Source of the DNA: Firmicutes bacterium UBA3738
GTDB lineage: Bacteria; Bacillota; Clostridia; Peptostreptococcales; Anaerovoracaceae
Assembly (NCBI GenBank): GCA_002372505.1
Contig: DFGY01000096.1
Span: forward strand, 1-8,235
Direction of reading: 5' to 3'
Length of the DNA: 8,235 bases
In this document: positions 1 through 5,750 of the stretch, piece by piece
Layout: each line of letters begins with the position of its first letter
Numbering within the stretch: the stretch's first letter is position 1
Notes under the pieces: model-generated
What the model saw: the letters and a program-made list of their open reading frames with translations, nothing else
Databases searched by the model: none
What the model was told of the DNA's origin: nothing
Position numbers and translations under genes: made by a program

Positions 1-1
1 C

Positions 2-523
2 ATCAAGCTGCAGTGGAGCAAGGTGAAGGGAGCCAAGAAGTACACGGTCTACGGCAACCAGTGCGGAACGAAGAACAAGTACAAGAAGCTGGCCACAGTA
101 AAAGGCAAGACCCTGAACGTAAAGAAAGTAGCAGGCAAGAAGCTTAAGAAGGCAACTAACTACAAGTTCCTCATCATAGCCGAAAACGGAGACAAGGTAA
201 GTGCCATCTCCAAGACCCTGCACATACGTACAGCGGGACACAAGAAATACGCAAACTACAAGAGCGTATCCGTTAAGAAGACAGTAATCAAAAAGGCCAA
301 GAAGCTTAAGAAAGGAAAGACCTTAAAGCTTAACGCCAAGGGTGTGGCACCCAAGGGTAAGAAGGTAAGCGTACACGTAAAGACACGCTACGAGTCTGCC
401 AACAAGAAGATAGCCACAGTGACCAAGGCAGGAAAGGTTAAGGGCATCAAGAAAGGCAAGGCCAAGATATACTGCTACGTACAGAACGGACTGGCTAAAG
501 TAGTGACAGTGACAGTCAAATAG
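2..523 (+). CDS. C-terminal part of a Lys-rich surface protein with FN3-like and BIG2-like domains (5' truncated)
   Basis: The reading frame is open from the first bases of the window (IKLQWSKVKGAKKYTVYG) and ends at TAG 521-523, so the gene begins upstream. A GTG at 23 is only an internal valine in the typical FN3-like motif 'LxWSKVKGAKKYxVY'. The first ~75 residues look like a fibronectin type III-like domain. The remainder (from about 'YKSVSVKKTVIKK') looks like a bacterial Ig-like BIG2 domain, with the characteristic 'S.N.KIATVTKAGKVKGIKKGKAKI' pattern and a C-terminal run of alternating valines (VVTVTVK). Lysine is extremely frequent, so the tail is strongly basic. Such domains are typical of secreted or wall-associated Firmicute proteins, where they act as adhesion modules or spacers. 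No LPXTG or other anchor follows; the protein simply ends after BIG2, so any anchoring or catalytic domain must lie upstream. A 15-nt sequence encoding the KKLKK stretch occurs twice (136-150 and 298-312). The domain calls are from pattern recognition; the function of the whole protein is unknown. Confidence 0.85.
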   Translation: MKLQWSKVKGAKKYTVYGNQCGTKNKYKKLATVKGKTLNVKKVAGKKLKKATNYKFLIIAENGDKVSAISKTLHIRTAGHKKYANYKSVSVKKTVIKKAKKLKKGKTLKLNAKGVAPKGKKVSVHVKTRYESANKKIATVTKAGKVKGIKKGKAKIYCYVQNGLAKVVTVTVK

Positions 524-981
524 CTGCAGTGTGCAAGACGCAAATTTGCAGTGCCAAATGACTTAAAAAAGCAGCGGGCAAACTCGCGCTGAAATATTAG
601 TCACAAATTGCGGGCAGCCTGAGGATGACTTCATTCCGGTAGCCCGCCCCCCTCTCCGGGGGGACAGCCATTCCTAAAAAGGGCAAAACAGCCCTTTCTT
701 TACGGACGCTCGCAAAATCCCCAAATGTATATTAAAAAATATACCCTCAACTTTTCCGGATCCTCTCTGATGCCTTCCCCAAGGCATTTCCCGGAAGCGA
801 CATATCAAACTTAACAAAAACGATTTAACTGTGAAAGATATAGCGCGCGTTCGTAAAGAGAGGGCTACCATTTTCCTTATGCTCAGGCTATACTTAAGCA
901 ATCATTTTGGGTTTACTATTCTGTTTTGTAAGTGGGTATAAGCACCTACGTCTATACGGGGTAAAGCTTATACGAGATATC
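524..981. other. Gene-free stretch between the surface-protein gene and the lysR terminator
   Basis: About 460 bases without a convincing gene. A 75-codon minus-strand frame (674-901) has no ribosome binding site and no recognisable protein character. The stretch holds hairpin-forming pieces: a 6-bp GCGGGC/GCCCGC stem joining 610-615 to 642-647, and directly after it six C (647-652) facing six G (658-663) across a 5-nt loop. Neither is followed by a T-run on the plus strand, so no clear terminator for the preceding gene is visible. Confidence 0.5.
565..591 (-). terminator. Possible weak intrinsic terminator, minus strand
   Basis: Read on the minus strand, CAGCG (591-587) pairs with CGCTG (576-572) around a 10-nt loop, followed by C and six T (570-565). 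The stem is only 5 bp plus one pair beyond a mismatch. It lies over 400 bases beyond lysR, which already has a better terminator, so it would be a backup stop protecting the convergent surface-protein gene. Confidence 0.3.
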
Positions 982-1011
982 AAAAAAGAGCTGTTGCACT
1001 CGCAGCAGTTC
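982..1011 (-). terminator. Intrinsic terminator of the LysR-type gene
   Basis: The hairpin begins one base after the TAG stop (1012-1014). A 10-bp stem (988-997 with 1002-1011, including two G-T wobble pairs) closes a 4-nt loop and is followed on the minus strand by six T (plus-strand A 982-987). On the plus strand the same stem is followed by CTAAATTTTTT, so it could also work weakly in the other direction. Confidence 0.8.
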
Positions 1012-1887
1012 CTAAATTTTTTCTACGTACTCTGTTATATGCTCACGCATTTCCTCCGTTGCCGGTGCGGTGAATTTCGCATGGGCAACAGCTAGGAAGA
1101 GTTTTCTGCTTCCGGGGGGATCCAGGGGCAGAACTCTTACATCATAGCGGTCAGCGCTAAATGAAAGTTCCGGCAGAATGCACAGTCCAAGACCTTGCTC
1201 AACCATTGCCAGTTTGGCACTGTCATCATCGAAGACATATTCGTATCCGGAAATGAGTCCGTTCTTGTCAATATATTCTTGAATCTCATCATCGATTCCC
1301 AGAGGGTGGATGAGGGTTTCATCTTTAAGTTCATCAAGAGTGATGTGTTTTTTGTTTTTTGTCTTTTTGTCTTTCGGCATTGCGCACAGAAGCTGCTCTT
1401 CGGCCAAGGGGATTAATTCCGTTTCCTCATTCCCCTTGTATGCACCTGTCACAAAAGCCAGGTCGGCCGAGCCGGAATTAATCCAGTCCGCCACTTCGCT
1501 GTAAGAACCCTGACTGATGCGCACAGTAACGTTTGGGTGCTCCTCCTTAAACCCTTTTACGATAGTGGGGAGCCAGCTTTTTGCAACACTGCTGATAGTG
1601 GCAATTCTCACAATACCGTTTGACACTCCGTTAAGATCCGAAATCTCCTGATTCAGCTGCTCATTGCACTGCAAAATTTCCTTAATGGAAGGCAGCATCT
1701 TTTCCCCATCGGGAGTAAGTGCAATCCCCGTCCGGTTACGGTAAAGCAGCGGGAATCCGAAATCCTCCTCCAGCTTGGCAATAATATGGCTCACCGCCGA
1801 AGGAGTAACATGAAGAATCCGGCTGGCCTTGTTAAAGCTACCCTGCTCCACAACAGTATTAAAAACCTCATAATCATATAAAGACAT
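1012..1887 (-). CDS. LysR-type transcriptional regulator
   Basis: A 291-residue protein, the usual LysR-family length. The N-terminal winged helix-turn-helix is clear: MSLYDYEVFNTVVEQGSFNKASRI, then 'VTPSAVSHIIAKLEEDFGFPLLYR' with the recognition helix at about residues 28-38, followed by the family's typical 'R...G..LTPDGE'. The linker helix is at about 62-88 and the rest (from about 91) is the type 2 periplasmic-binding-like effector domain (IVRIATISSVAKSWLP; GSADLAFVT; MVEQGLGLCILPE). The ATG at 1887 is preferred because the family motif starts there; an in-frame ATG at 1905 would add MWYYTG. Neither has a Shine-Dalgarno sequence. The extended -10 box 7 bases before 1887 would place the RNA start on or next to the ATG, suggesting a leaderless message. 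It is divergent from the amidohydrolase-phosphoribosyltransferase pair, which makes that pair the likely target, since LysR proteins often control a divergent neighbour. The effector is unknown. Confidence 0.93.
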   Translation of the reverse strand: MSLYDYEVFNTVVEQGSFNKASRILHVTPSAVSHIIAKLEEDFGFPLLYRNRTGIALTPDGEKMLPSIKEILQCNEQLNQEISDLNGVSNGIVRIATISSVAKSWLPTIVKGFKEEHPNVTVRISQGSYSEVADWINSGSADLAFVTGAYKGNEETELIPLAEEQLLCAMPKDKKTKNKKHITLDELKDETLIHPLGIDDEIQEYIDKNGLISGYEYVFDDDSAKLAMVEQGLGLCILPELSFSADRYDVRVLPLDPPGSRKLFLAVAHAKFTAPATEEMREHITEYVEKI

Positions 1888-1893
1888 ACCAGT

Positions 1894-1902
1894 ATAATAC
1901 CA
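1894..1902 (-). promoter_or_regulatory. Extended -10 promoter of the LysR-type gene
   Basis: On the minus strand the sequence is TGGTATTAT, matching the extended -10 form TGnTATAAT at all but one base of the hexamer. No good -35 is found at 16-18 bp; that position falls inside the palindromic element. The expected RNA start is about base 1887, the A of the ATG. Confidence 0.5.
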
Positions 1903-1907
1903 CATCC

Positions 1908-1984
1908 CGTTTCACGGGGACAGGCTTTTTGTTTCGCACTCTGACCAGGAGAGTGCGAAACAAAAAGCCTGTCCCCGTGAAACG
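1908..1984. repeat. Perfect 35-bp inverted repeat (REP/MITE-like palindrome), copy 1
   Basis: Arms 1908-1942 and 1950-1984 are perfectly complementary over 35 bp around a 7-nt centre (GACCAGG). The outer part of each arm begins CGTTTCACGGGGACAGGCT, followed by five T and GTTTCGCACTCT. The left arm is identical to the left arm of the copy at 7467-7547. The element fills most of the space between two divergent promoters. There is no T-run beyond the stem that would make it a standard terminator, and no transposase gene is in the window. It resembles non-autonomous palindromic elements such as REPs mobilised in trans by IS200-like REP-associated tyrosine transposases; that parentage is inferred. 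Confidence 0.9.
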
Positions 1985-1988
1985 CACC

Positions 1989-2017
1989 TTGCGAAAGTGG
2001 GTGAAGGGAAATATAAT
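1989..2017 (+). promoter_or_regulatory. Promoter of the amidohydrolase-phosphoribosyltransferase operon
   Basis: TTGCGA (1989-1994), a 17-bp spacer and a consensus TATAAT (2012-2017). The start of transcription is expected about 7 bases further on, at 2024, which is the A of the ATG. The -35 begins only 5 bases after the end of the palindromic element. Confidence 0.6.
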
Positions 2018-2023
2018 TTTGTC

Positions 2024-3694
2024 ATGATGATTTTATTTAAAAATGCGAAGGTTTATGTGAATAGGGATGAGTTTGCTGAGGCTGTACTGGTAGATGGTGA
2101 CAGGATTGTCAGTGTAGGCAGTGAGGAGGCTGTTTCAAAAAGCCTGTCCCTGTGTAACGGTAATGCTGAGATGATTGATTGTGAGGGGAGGACTCTGGTG
2201 CCGGGGTTCAATGATTCCCACATGCATTTGTTCGGGCTAGCCCTGAATCTGAGACAGGCGAATCTTTCCGCGGCAGAGTCTGTGGAGGATGTGATTGATA
2301 TTTCGCAGAAATTCATGGAGGATTATCCGGAATGTGTGGCGAGAGGTCTGTATGCGGCGGGATGGAATCAGGACTATTTTGACGATCCGGTAATGCCTCT
2401 GCGGCGTGACGTTGACCGGGTTTCCACGGAGATTCCGGTATGTCTGGAGAGGGCCTGCGGTCACATAGTCGTTGGAAATTCCAAGCTCATTGAAATAATG
2501 AAGGATGCGGGAATTACCGTGACTCCCGAAGAGGAGGAGACGGGCATATTCCGCGAGGATGCGGGCAAGGTGGCCAAGGAAATGGTGCCCGGCCCTGCGG
2601 AAGATGAAATAGCGGATGCGGCACTTCAGGCCATGGAGCGTTGCGCCATGTTCGGAGTGACTTCGGTACAGAGCAACGACGCTCAGTTTGTTTTCAAGGA
2701 TCATGGCCTTGTAAACAGAGTTTTGGATAGATTGTATAATCGAAATAACGGGGCTTCTGCAGATGCGGAAATGGGCAGCGATTTTCCGGCTCCCATAAGG
2801 TACCGGCAGCAGATTAGCTTTGAATCTCCGGCGGATTTTGCAGAGGCTGTAAAGTCAGGAGTGTTTAGCTCGGACAAGGCAGGTACGTCCGAAGCAGCTC
2901 TGGGTGGCGGCAAAGAGCATGTCAATTGGCTTTACAACGGGCCATTAAAACTTTTCACTGATGGGAGTCTTGGGGCACGCACTGCTCATATGAGAAATGG
3001 CTACGCCGATGATCCGGGCAACTATGGCGTAGAAAACATTACCTTCGAGGAAATGGAGGAGTACTGCGTCAAGGCCAAGGAGGCCGGCGTGCAGGTTGTC
3101 GCTCACGGAATAGGCGACGGCGCTGTTGAAAAAATAGTGGACGTTTTCGAAAAGGTATTTGGCCCGGAGAATCCCTTGAGATGCGGAATCATCCATTGTC
3201 AGATTACCGATGAAGCACTTCTGAAGAGAATTGCCGACCTTAACATTCCAACTTTTGTGCAGCCAATATTCCTGGATTACGATATAATGATGGCAGAAGA
3301 CCGATGCGGGCGCGAGCTTGCAAGTACTTCCTACGCTTTCAAAACTCTTTCGGAGACAGGCCACATGGCCTTCGGCACAGACTGTCCGGTGGAAGACTGC
3401 AACCCCTTCGACGGGATTTACTGCGCAGTAACAAGAAAGAGAAAGAACGGTCAGCCGGAGGGTGGCTGGAACGCCCACGAGTGTGTAGACGTATACGCCG
3501 CCGTGGACGCTTATACAATAGAAAGCGCTTATATGGAATTCGCCGAAACATACAAAGGCAGAATAAAAGAAGGCTACCTGGCGGACATGGTGCTCCTGGA
3601 CAGAGATATTTTCACCATTCCGAAAGATGAGATAAAAGACATAAAACCGGTACTCACAATGACCGGTGGCAAAATCGTTTTTGAGAAAGGATGA
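2024..3694 (+). CDS. Amidohydrolase family 3 protein (YtcJ-like metal-dependent hydrolase)
   Basis: 556 residues from the ATG at 2024, typical for this family of cytosolic metal-dependent hydrolases that split C-N bonds in amides, formamides or cyclic ureides. The N-terminal beta sandwich (ILFKNAKVYV...VLVDGDRIVSVG) leads into the barrel with metal ligands HMH (H66, H68 in GFNDSHMH). Further candidates are K309 in 'LKLFTDGSLGART' (possible carboxylated lysine), H361 in 'VAHGIGDGA', H391 in 'IIHCQ' and catalytic D453 in 'FGTDCPVED'. The C-terminal 'KGRIKEGYLADMVLLDRDIF' rebuilds the sandwich. The substrate cannot be read from the sequence. A GTG at 1997 is in frame, but the family start motif and the TATAAT at 2012 favour ATG 2024 (or 2027). 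The region encoding SKSLSLCNG (about residues 38-46) matches an arm of the nearby palindromic element, so these residues look like a domesticated repeat. It is followed with a 4-base overlap by a phosphoribosyltransferase and is probably controlled by the divergent LysR protein. Confidence 0.92.
   Translation: MMILFKNAKVYVNRDEFAEAVLVDGDRIVSVGSEEAVSKSLSLCNGNAEMIDCEGRTLVPGFNDSHMHLFGLALNLRQANLSAAESVEDVIDISQKFMEDYPECVARGLYAAGWNQDYFDDPVMPLRRDVDRVSTEIPVCLERACGHIVVGNSKLIEIMKDAGITVTPEEEETGIFREDAGKVAKEMVPGPAEDEIADAALQAMERCAMFGVTSVQSNDAQFVFKDHGLVNRVLDRLYNRNNGASADAEMGSDFPAPIRYRQQISFESPADFAEAVKSGVFSSDKAGTSEAALGGGKEHVNWLYNGPLKLFTDGSLGARTAHMRNGYADDPGNYGVENITFEEMEEYCVKAKEAGVQVVAHGIGDGAVEKIVDVFEKVFGPENPLRCGIIHCQITDEALLKRIADLNIPTFVQPIFLDYDIMMAEDRCGRELASTSYAFKTLSETGHMAFGTDCPVEDCNPFDGIYCAVTRKRKNGQPEGGWNAHECVDVYAAVDAYTIESAYMEFAETYKGRIKEGYLADMVLLDRDIFTIPKDEIKDIKPVLTMTGGKIVFEKG
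2136..2159. repeat. Diverged arm of the palindromic element inside the amidohydrolase gene
   Basis: CAAAAAGCCTGTCCC followed by TGTGTAACG matches the right arm of copy 1 (ending at 1984) over 24 bases with two mismatches. It is read in frame and encodes part of AVSKSLSLCNGN, between the conserved VGSEE and EMIDCEGRTLVPG blocks of the hydrolase. Confidence 0.7.
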
Positions 3695-4257
3695 TGACTA
3701 AAATGAAGTACAAAATGGAAATTGCAGGGCTTGAAAGGGAATTGCAGCTATTCCCGGTTAGCGACGATCTATCTATCGCCGCCTTCATTCTCTTTGGGGA
3801 CGTGGAAATAACTCAGGCTGCGGCGAGGGAGCTTCTGAAGGTTGTGCCTGAGTTCGATATTCTGTTTACGGCGGAGGCCAAGAGCATTCCCCTGATTTAC
3901 GAGATGGCAAAGCAGGCGGGCATGAACGAATACGTTGTGGCCAGAAAGGCACCGAAGGTCTACATGGAAAATCTCATCACCACTGACGTGGATTCCATTA
4001 CAACCGCCAACGTGCAGACCCTTTGCATCGGTCAGCGCGAAGTGGATATGATAAATGGAAAGAGAGTGCTGATTGTAGACGACGTTATCAGCACAGGCGG
4101 CTCCCTGGCTTCCATGGAGATTCTCGTAAATGAGGCCGGTGGAAATATCGTCGGCAAGGCGGCCGTACTGGCTGAAGGCGACGCAATAGACAGGCCGGAC
4201 GTCATCGCCCTTGAAAAGCTGCCCCTGTTCAATCCGGACGGAACAGTCAAAGGGTAA
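3691..4257 (+). CDS. Type I phosphoribosyltransferase (purine PRTase-like)
   Basis: 188 residues. The PRPP-binding signature is clear at residues 126-138: VLIVDDVISTGGS, four hydrophobics, two aspartates and the TGGS loop that holds the 5-phosphate. Upstream, 'DILFTAEAKSIPLIYEMAKQ' (56-75) corresponds to the 'E.(R/S)G' region of adenine and xanthine phosphoribosyltransferases, and 'YVVARKAPKVYM' (81-92) to their basic stretch. It should therefore be a cytosolic enzyme that joins a base to PRPP, giving a nucleotide and pyrophosphate. Adenine is a reasonable guess, but the substrate-determining hood is not diagnostic by eye. The ATG at 3691 overlaps the hydrolase stop (ATGA) and follows GAGAAAGG, indicating translational coupling; ATGs at 3694 and 3703 are alternatives. 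Coupling to an amidohydrolase suggests that the hydrolase yields, or clears the way to, a base that this enzyme salvages (inference). No clear terminator follows. Confidence 0.87.
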   Translation: MMTKMKYKMEIAGLERELQLFPVSDDLSIAAFILFGDVEITQAAARELLKVVPEFDILFTAEAKSIPLIYEMAKQAGMNEYVVARKAPKVYMENLITTDVDSITTANVQTLCIGQREVDMINGKRVLIVDDVISTGGSLASMEILVNEAGGNIVGKAAVLAEGDAIDRPDVIALEKLPLFNPDGTVKG

Positions 4258-4271
4258 CTGGTTCAGCAGGA

Positions 4272-4289
4272 GTTTCACGGGGACAGGCT
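4272..4289. repeat. Solo arm fragment of the palindromic element
   Basis: GTTTCACGGGGACAGGCT is an exact 18-nt match to the outer end of the arms at 1908-1984 and 7467-7547, but no complementary arm follows. It lies 15 bases after the phosphoribosyltransferase stop and just before the mscL promoter, and looks like a half-deleted copy. Confidence 0.8.
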
Positions 4290-4307
4290 AAAAATACGGA
4301 ATTGAGG

Positions 4308-4335
4308 TTGAATTTTTTCCAAATAGGTATATTAT
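4308..4335 (+). promoter_or_regulatory. Likely promoter of mscL
   Basis: TTGAAT (4308-4313), a 16-bp spacer and TATTAT (4330-4335) fit a sigma-A promoter. This gives an RNA leader of about 100 bases before the mscL ATG. Overlapping alternatives (TATATT 4328-4333, TATAGG 4338-4343) have poorer spacing. Confidence 0.5.
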
Positions 4336-4442
4336 GCTATAGGAAGTACTTATAACATAATATTGTTCGTGTGCGCGTAACTGCGACGTGCGAATCGGAA
4401 ATATCAAATAATATCACATAACAATGAAAGGATGTATTAATC

Positions 4443-4811
4443 ATGTGGAAAGAGTTTAAAGAGTTTGCGTTCAAAGGTAACGTGCTGGATTTGGCGGTAG
4501 CTGTAATCATGGGCGCGGCATTCGGAAAAATTGTTAGTTCCATAGTTGACAATCTGCTCATGCCAATCGTTGGTGTAATCCTGGGCGGAAAGGACTTTTC
4601 CAATCTGGCAATTACAGTTGGCGAAGCTAAGATTGGATACGGTATGGTAATCCAGAGCGTTATCGACTTCGTAATCGTAGCATTCTTCATTTTCCTGATG
4701 ATAAAGGCTGCCAAGAAGATTCAGAAGCCTGCAGAAGAAGAGCCGGCAGGTCCGACTTCAGAAGAGCTTCTGACAGAAATCAGAGACATGATGAAAGAAC
4801 AGAGCAAGTAA
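4443..4811 (+). CDS. mscL: Large-conductance mechanosensitive channel MscL
   Basis: 122 residues, slightly shorter than the E. coli protein (136). It forms a homopentameric cytoplasmic-membrane pore that opens under high membrane tension and releases solutes during hypo-osmotic shock. The N-terminal 'FKEFAFKGNVLDLAVAVIMGAAFGKIV' is the hallmark amphipathic helix plus pore-lining TM1 (about 14-44), with the small-residue packing (AVIMGAAFGKIV) that forms the gate. A short extracytoplasmic loop (IGGK-type 'LGGKDFSNLAITVGEAKIGYG') follows, then TM2 (about 66-88, MVIQSVIDFVIVAFFIFLMI), basic residues and the C-terminal cytoplasmic helix 'EELLTEIRDMMKEQ'. The loop is shorter than in E. coli, which accounts for most of the length difference. 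Ribosome binding site GAAAGGA (4426-4432) lies 10 bases before the ATG. The gene stands alone between its own promoter and terminator. Confidence 0.97.
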   Translation: MWKEFKEFAFKGNVLDLAVAVIMGAAFGKIVSSIVDNLLMPIVGVILGGKDFSNLAITVGEAKIGYGMVIQSVIDFVIVAFFIFLMIKAAKKIQKPAEEEPAGPTSEELLTEIRDMMKEQSK

Positions 4812-4830
4812 TTGCATCCGAAGAATACTG

Positions 4831-4863
4831 AAACGGCAGAGTGAAAGGCTTTGCCGTTTTTTT
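4831..4863 (+). terminator. Intrinsic terminator of mscL
   Basis: An 11-bp stem (4831-4841 with 4849-4859, AAACGGCAGAG/CTTTGCCGTTT, one G-T pair), a 7-nt loop and an uninterrupted T-run to 4863, 20 bases after the mscL stop. Confidence 0.92.
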
Positions 4864-4865
4864 AA

Positions 4866-4904
4866 AAACAAAAGGGAAAAGATCCGGGCGTTTATGCCCG
4901 AATC
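4866..4904 (-). terminator. Intrinsic terminator of the ABC transporter operon
   Basis: On the minus strand GATTCGGGC (4904-4896) pairs with GCCCGGATC (4889-4881), 9 bp with one G-T pair and a 6-nt loop. A T-rich tail (TTTTCCCTTTTGTTTTT) follows. It lies about 95 bases after the ATPase stop, back to back with the mscL terminator, so the convergent genes are insulated from each other. Confidence 0.7.
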
Positions 4905-4920
4905 CTTAAGGGGGGGTTAT

Positions 4921-5028
4921 ATGAAAAAGCTATATTGGTATTGGCTGTTTAGTATTGATTGCCCGGCTAAAGGAATTGCTGTAAGCAGCGGGCTTGATCT
5001 AGTTGACTGGATGGCTTTCTGCAAGTGA
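4921..5028 (+). CDS. Possible small protein of 35 residues
   Basis: ATG at 4921 follows AAGGGGGGG with a 4-base gap (TTAT), a purine-rich site that could bind ribosomes. The frame encodes MKKLYWYWLFSIDC, then about 20 further residues, ending at TGA 5026-5028. It begins with two lysines and an aromatic/hydrophobic stretch, then two further cysteines appear near its middle and end. It overlaps the end of the convergent ATPase gene by 30 bases and no promoter is evident downstream of the mscL terminator. No family is recognised; it may be chance. Confidence 0.2.
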   Translation: MKKLYWYWLFSIDCPAKGIAVSSGLDLVDWMAFCK

Positions 5029-5694
5029 ATTATCCTTAATATGAACGTTTAGTTCGTCAATAGGGATTTTCACATCTGCCATATTTGCAATCTGCTTGCT
5101 GTGGGTGACTATTATTACACACTTTCCTGCCCGGTGAGCCATATCCTCAAAGATTGCCATTATGTCCTTCTCCGTGCTGTCATCGAGGTTGCCTGTGGGC
5201 TCGTCTGCGAGAATGATTGGCGGCTCATAGGAAATGGCTCTTGCCATCGCCACTCTCTGCTGCTGTCCGCCGGAGAGCTGGAGCACCGGTCTGTCTAGGT
5301 CATACTCCGCAATTCCCAGACTAATGAGAAGATCTTTCGCTCGCTGCTTCTTATCCGGCAGGTCTATTCCCGCTATGTCCATGGATAGTACTACATTCTC
5401 AACTGCGTTCATCTTAGGCAGCAGGTTGTAATTCTGGAATACTATCCCTACGTCCTTGCATCTATATTTATATGTGTCACCTTTGAAAATGTCTTCATCA
5501 TTTACGTATATTGAACCTTCCGTCGGGTGGGTCAGGGCTGCCAGCAAGGACAAAAGAGTCGTCTTGCCGGCGCCCGATCTACCGACCAGCGCATAAATCT
5601 TTCCTTCTTCAAACTCGGCATTCACATGCTCGAGAATTTTTCTTCCACCTGCGCTGTAGGCGAATGACATGTCCTCTATTTTCATTAAACTCAT
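4999..5694 (-). CDS. ABC transporter ATP-binding protein (MacB/LolD-type)
   Basis: 231 residues, the standard size for the stand-alone ATPase of MacB/FtsX-type exporters; it drives the membrane partner by ATP binding and hydrolysis at the inner membrane face. All motifs are present: Walker A 'GRSGAGKTT' (38-46), Q-loop Q87 in 'VFQNYNLLPKMN', signature 'LSGGQQQR' (140-147), Walker B 'ILADEPTGNLD' with catalytic E165, and switch H198 in 'VTHSK'. The 'FQ.YNLLP..(N/T)..ENV' and 'ADEPTGNLD' forms are characteristic of the lipoprotein/macrolide/peptide exporter group. GAAAGGAAG lies 7 bases before the ATG at 5694; ATG 5685 (MKIEDMSF) is a possible alternative. It is second in the operon, 56 bases after the permease stop. 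The transported compound cannot be inferred. Confidence 0.95.
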   Translation of the reverse strand: MSLMKIEDMSFAYSAGGRKILEHVNAEFEEGKIYALVGRSGAGKTTLLSLLAALTHPTEGSIYVNDEDIFKGDTYKYRCKDVGIVFQNYNLLPKMNAVENVVLSMDIAGIDLPDKKQRAKDLLISLGIAEYDLDRPVLQLSGGQQQRVAMARAISYEPPIILADEPTGNLDDSTEKDIMAIFEDMAHRAGKCVIIVTHSKQIANMADVKIPIDELNVHIKDNSLAESHPVN

Positions 5695-5750
5695 TTCTTT
5701 ACTTCCTTTCAGTTATGTTAATTGCTGTGTCCCGCACGAACTCAGCTTAT

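Noticed and set aside
674..901. 75-codon minus-strand frame
   Set aside because: No ribosome binding site, no recognisable protein pattern, and it runs through the GC hairpin-adjacent intergenic sequence; probably chance.
524..981. tRNA, riboswitch or other structured RNA gene
   Set aside because: No cloverleaf or conserved aptamer core could be recognised; only short hairpins are present.
1908..1984. Ordinary bidirectional terminator
   Set aside because: It lies between divergent gene starts rather than at gene ends, lacks a T-run after the stem, and its arms recur at other loci.
1997..2023. GTG start adding 9 residues to the amidohydrolase
   Set aside because: No ribosome binding site before it, the added residues contain the TATAAT promoter box, and the family motif begins at the ATG at 2024.
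2237..2704. Long antisense frames inside the amidohydrolase gene (also 2945-3478)
   Set aside because: Shadow frames of a well-supported gene; no initiation signals or family resemblance.
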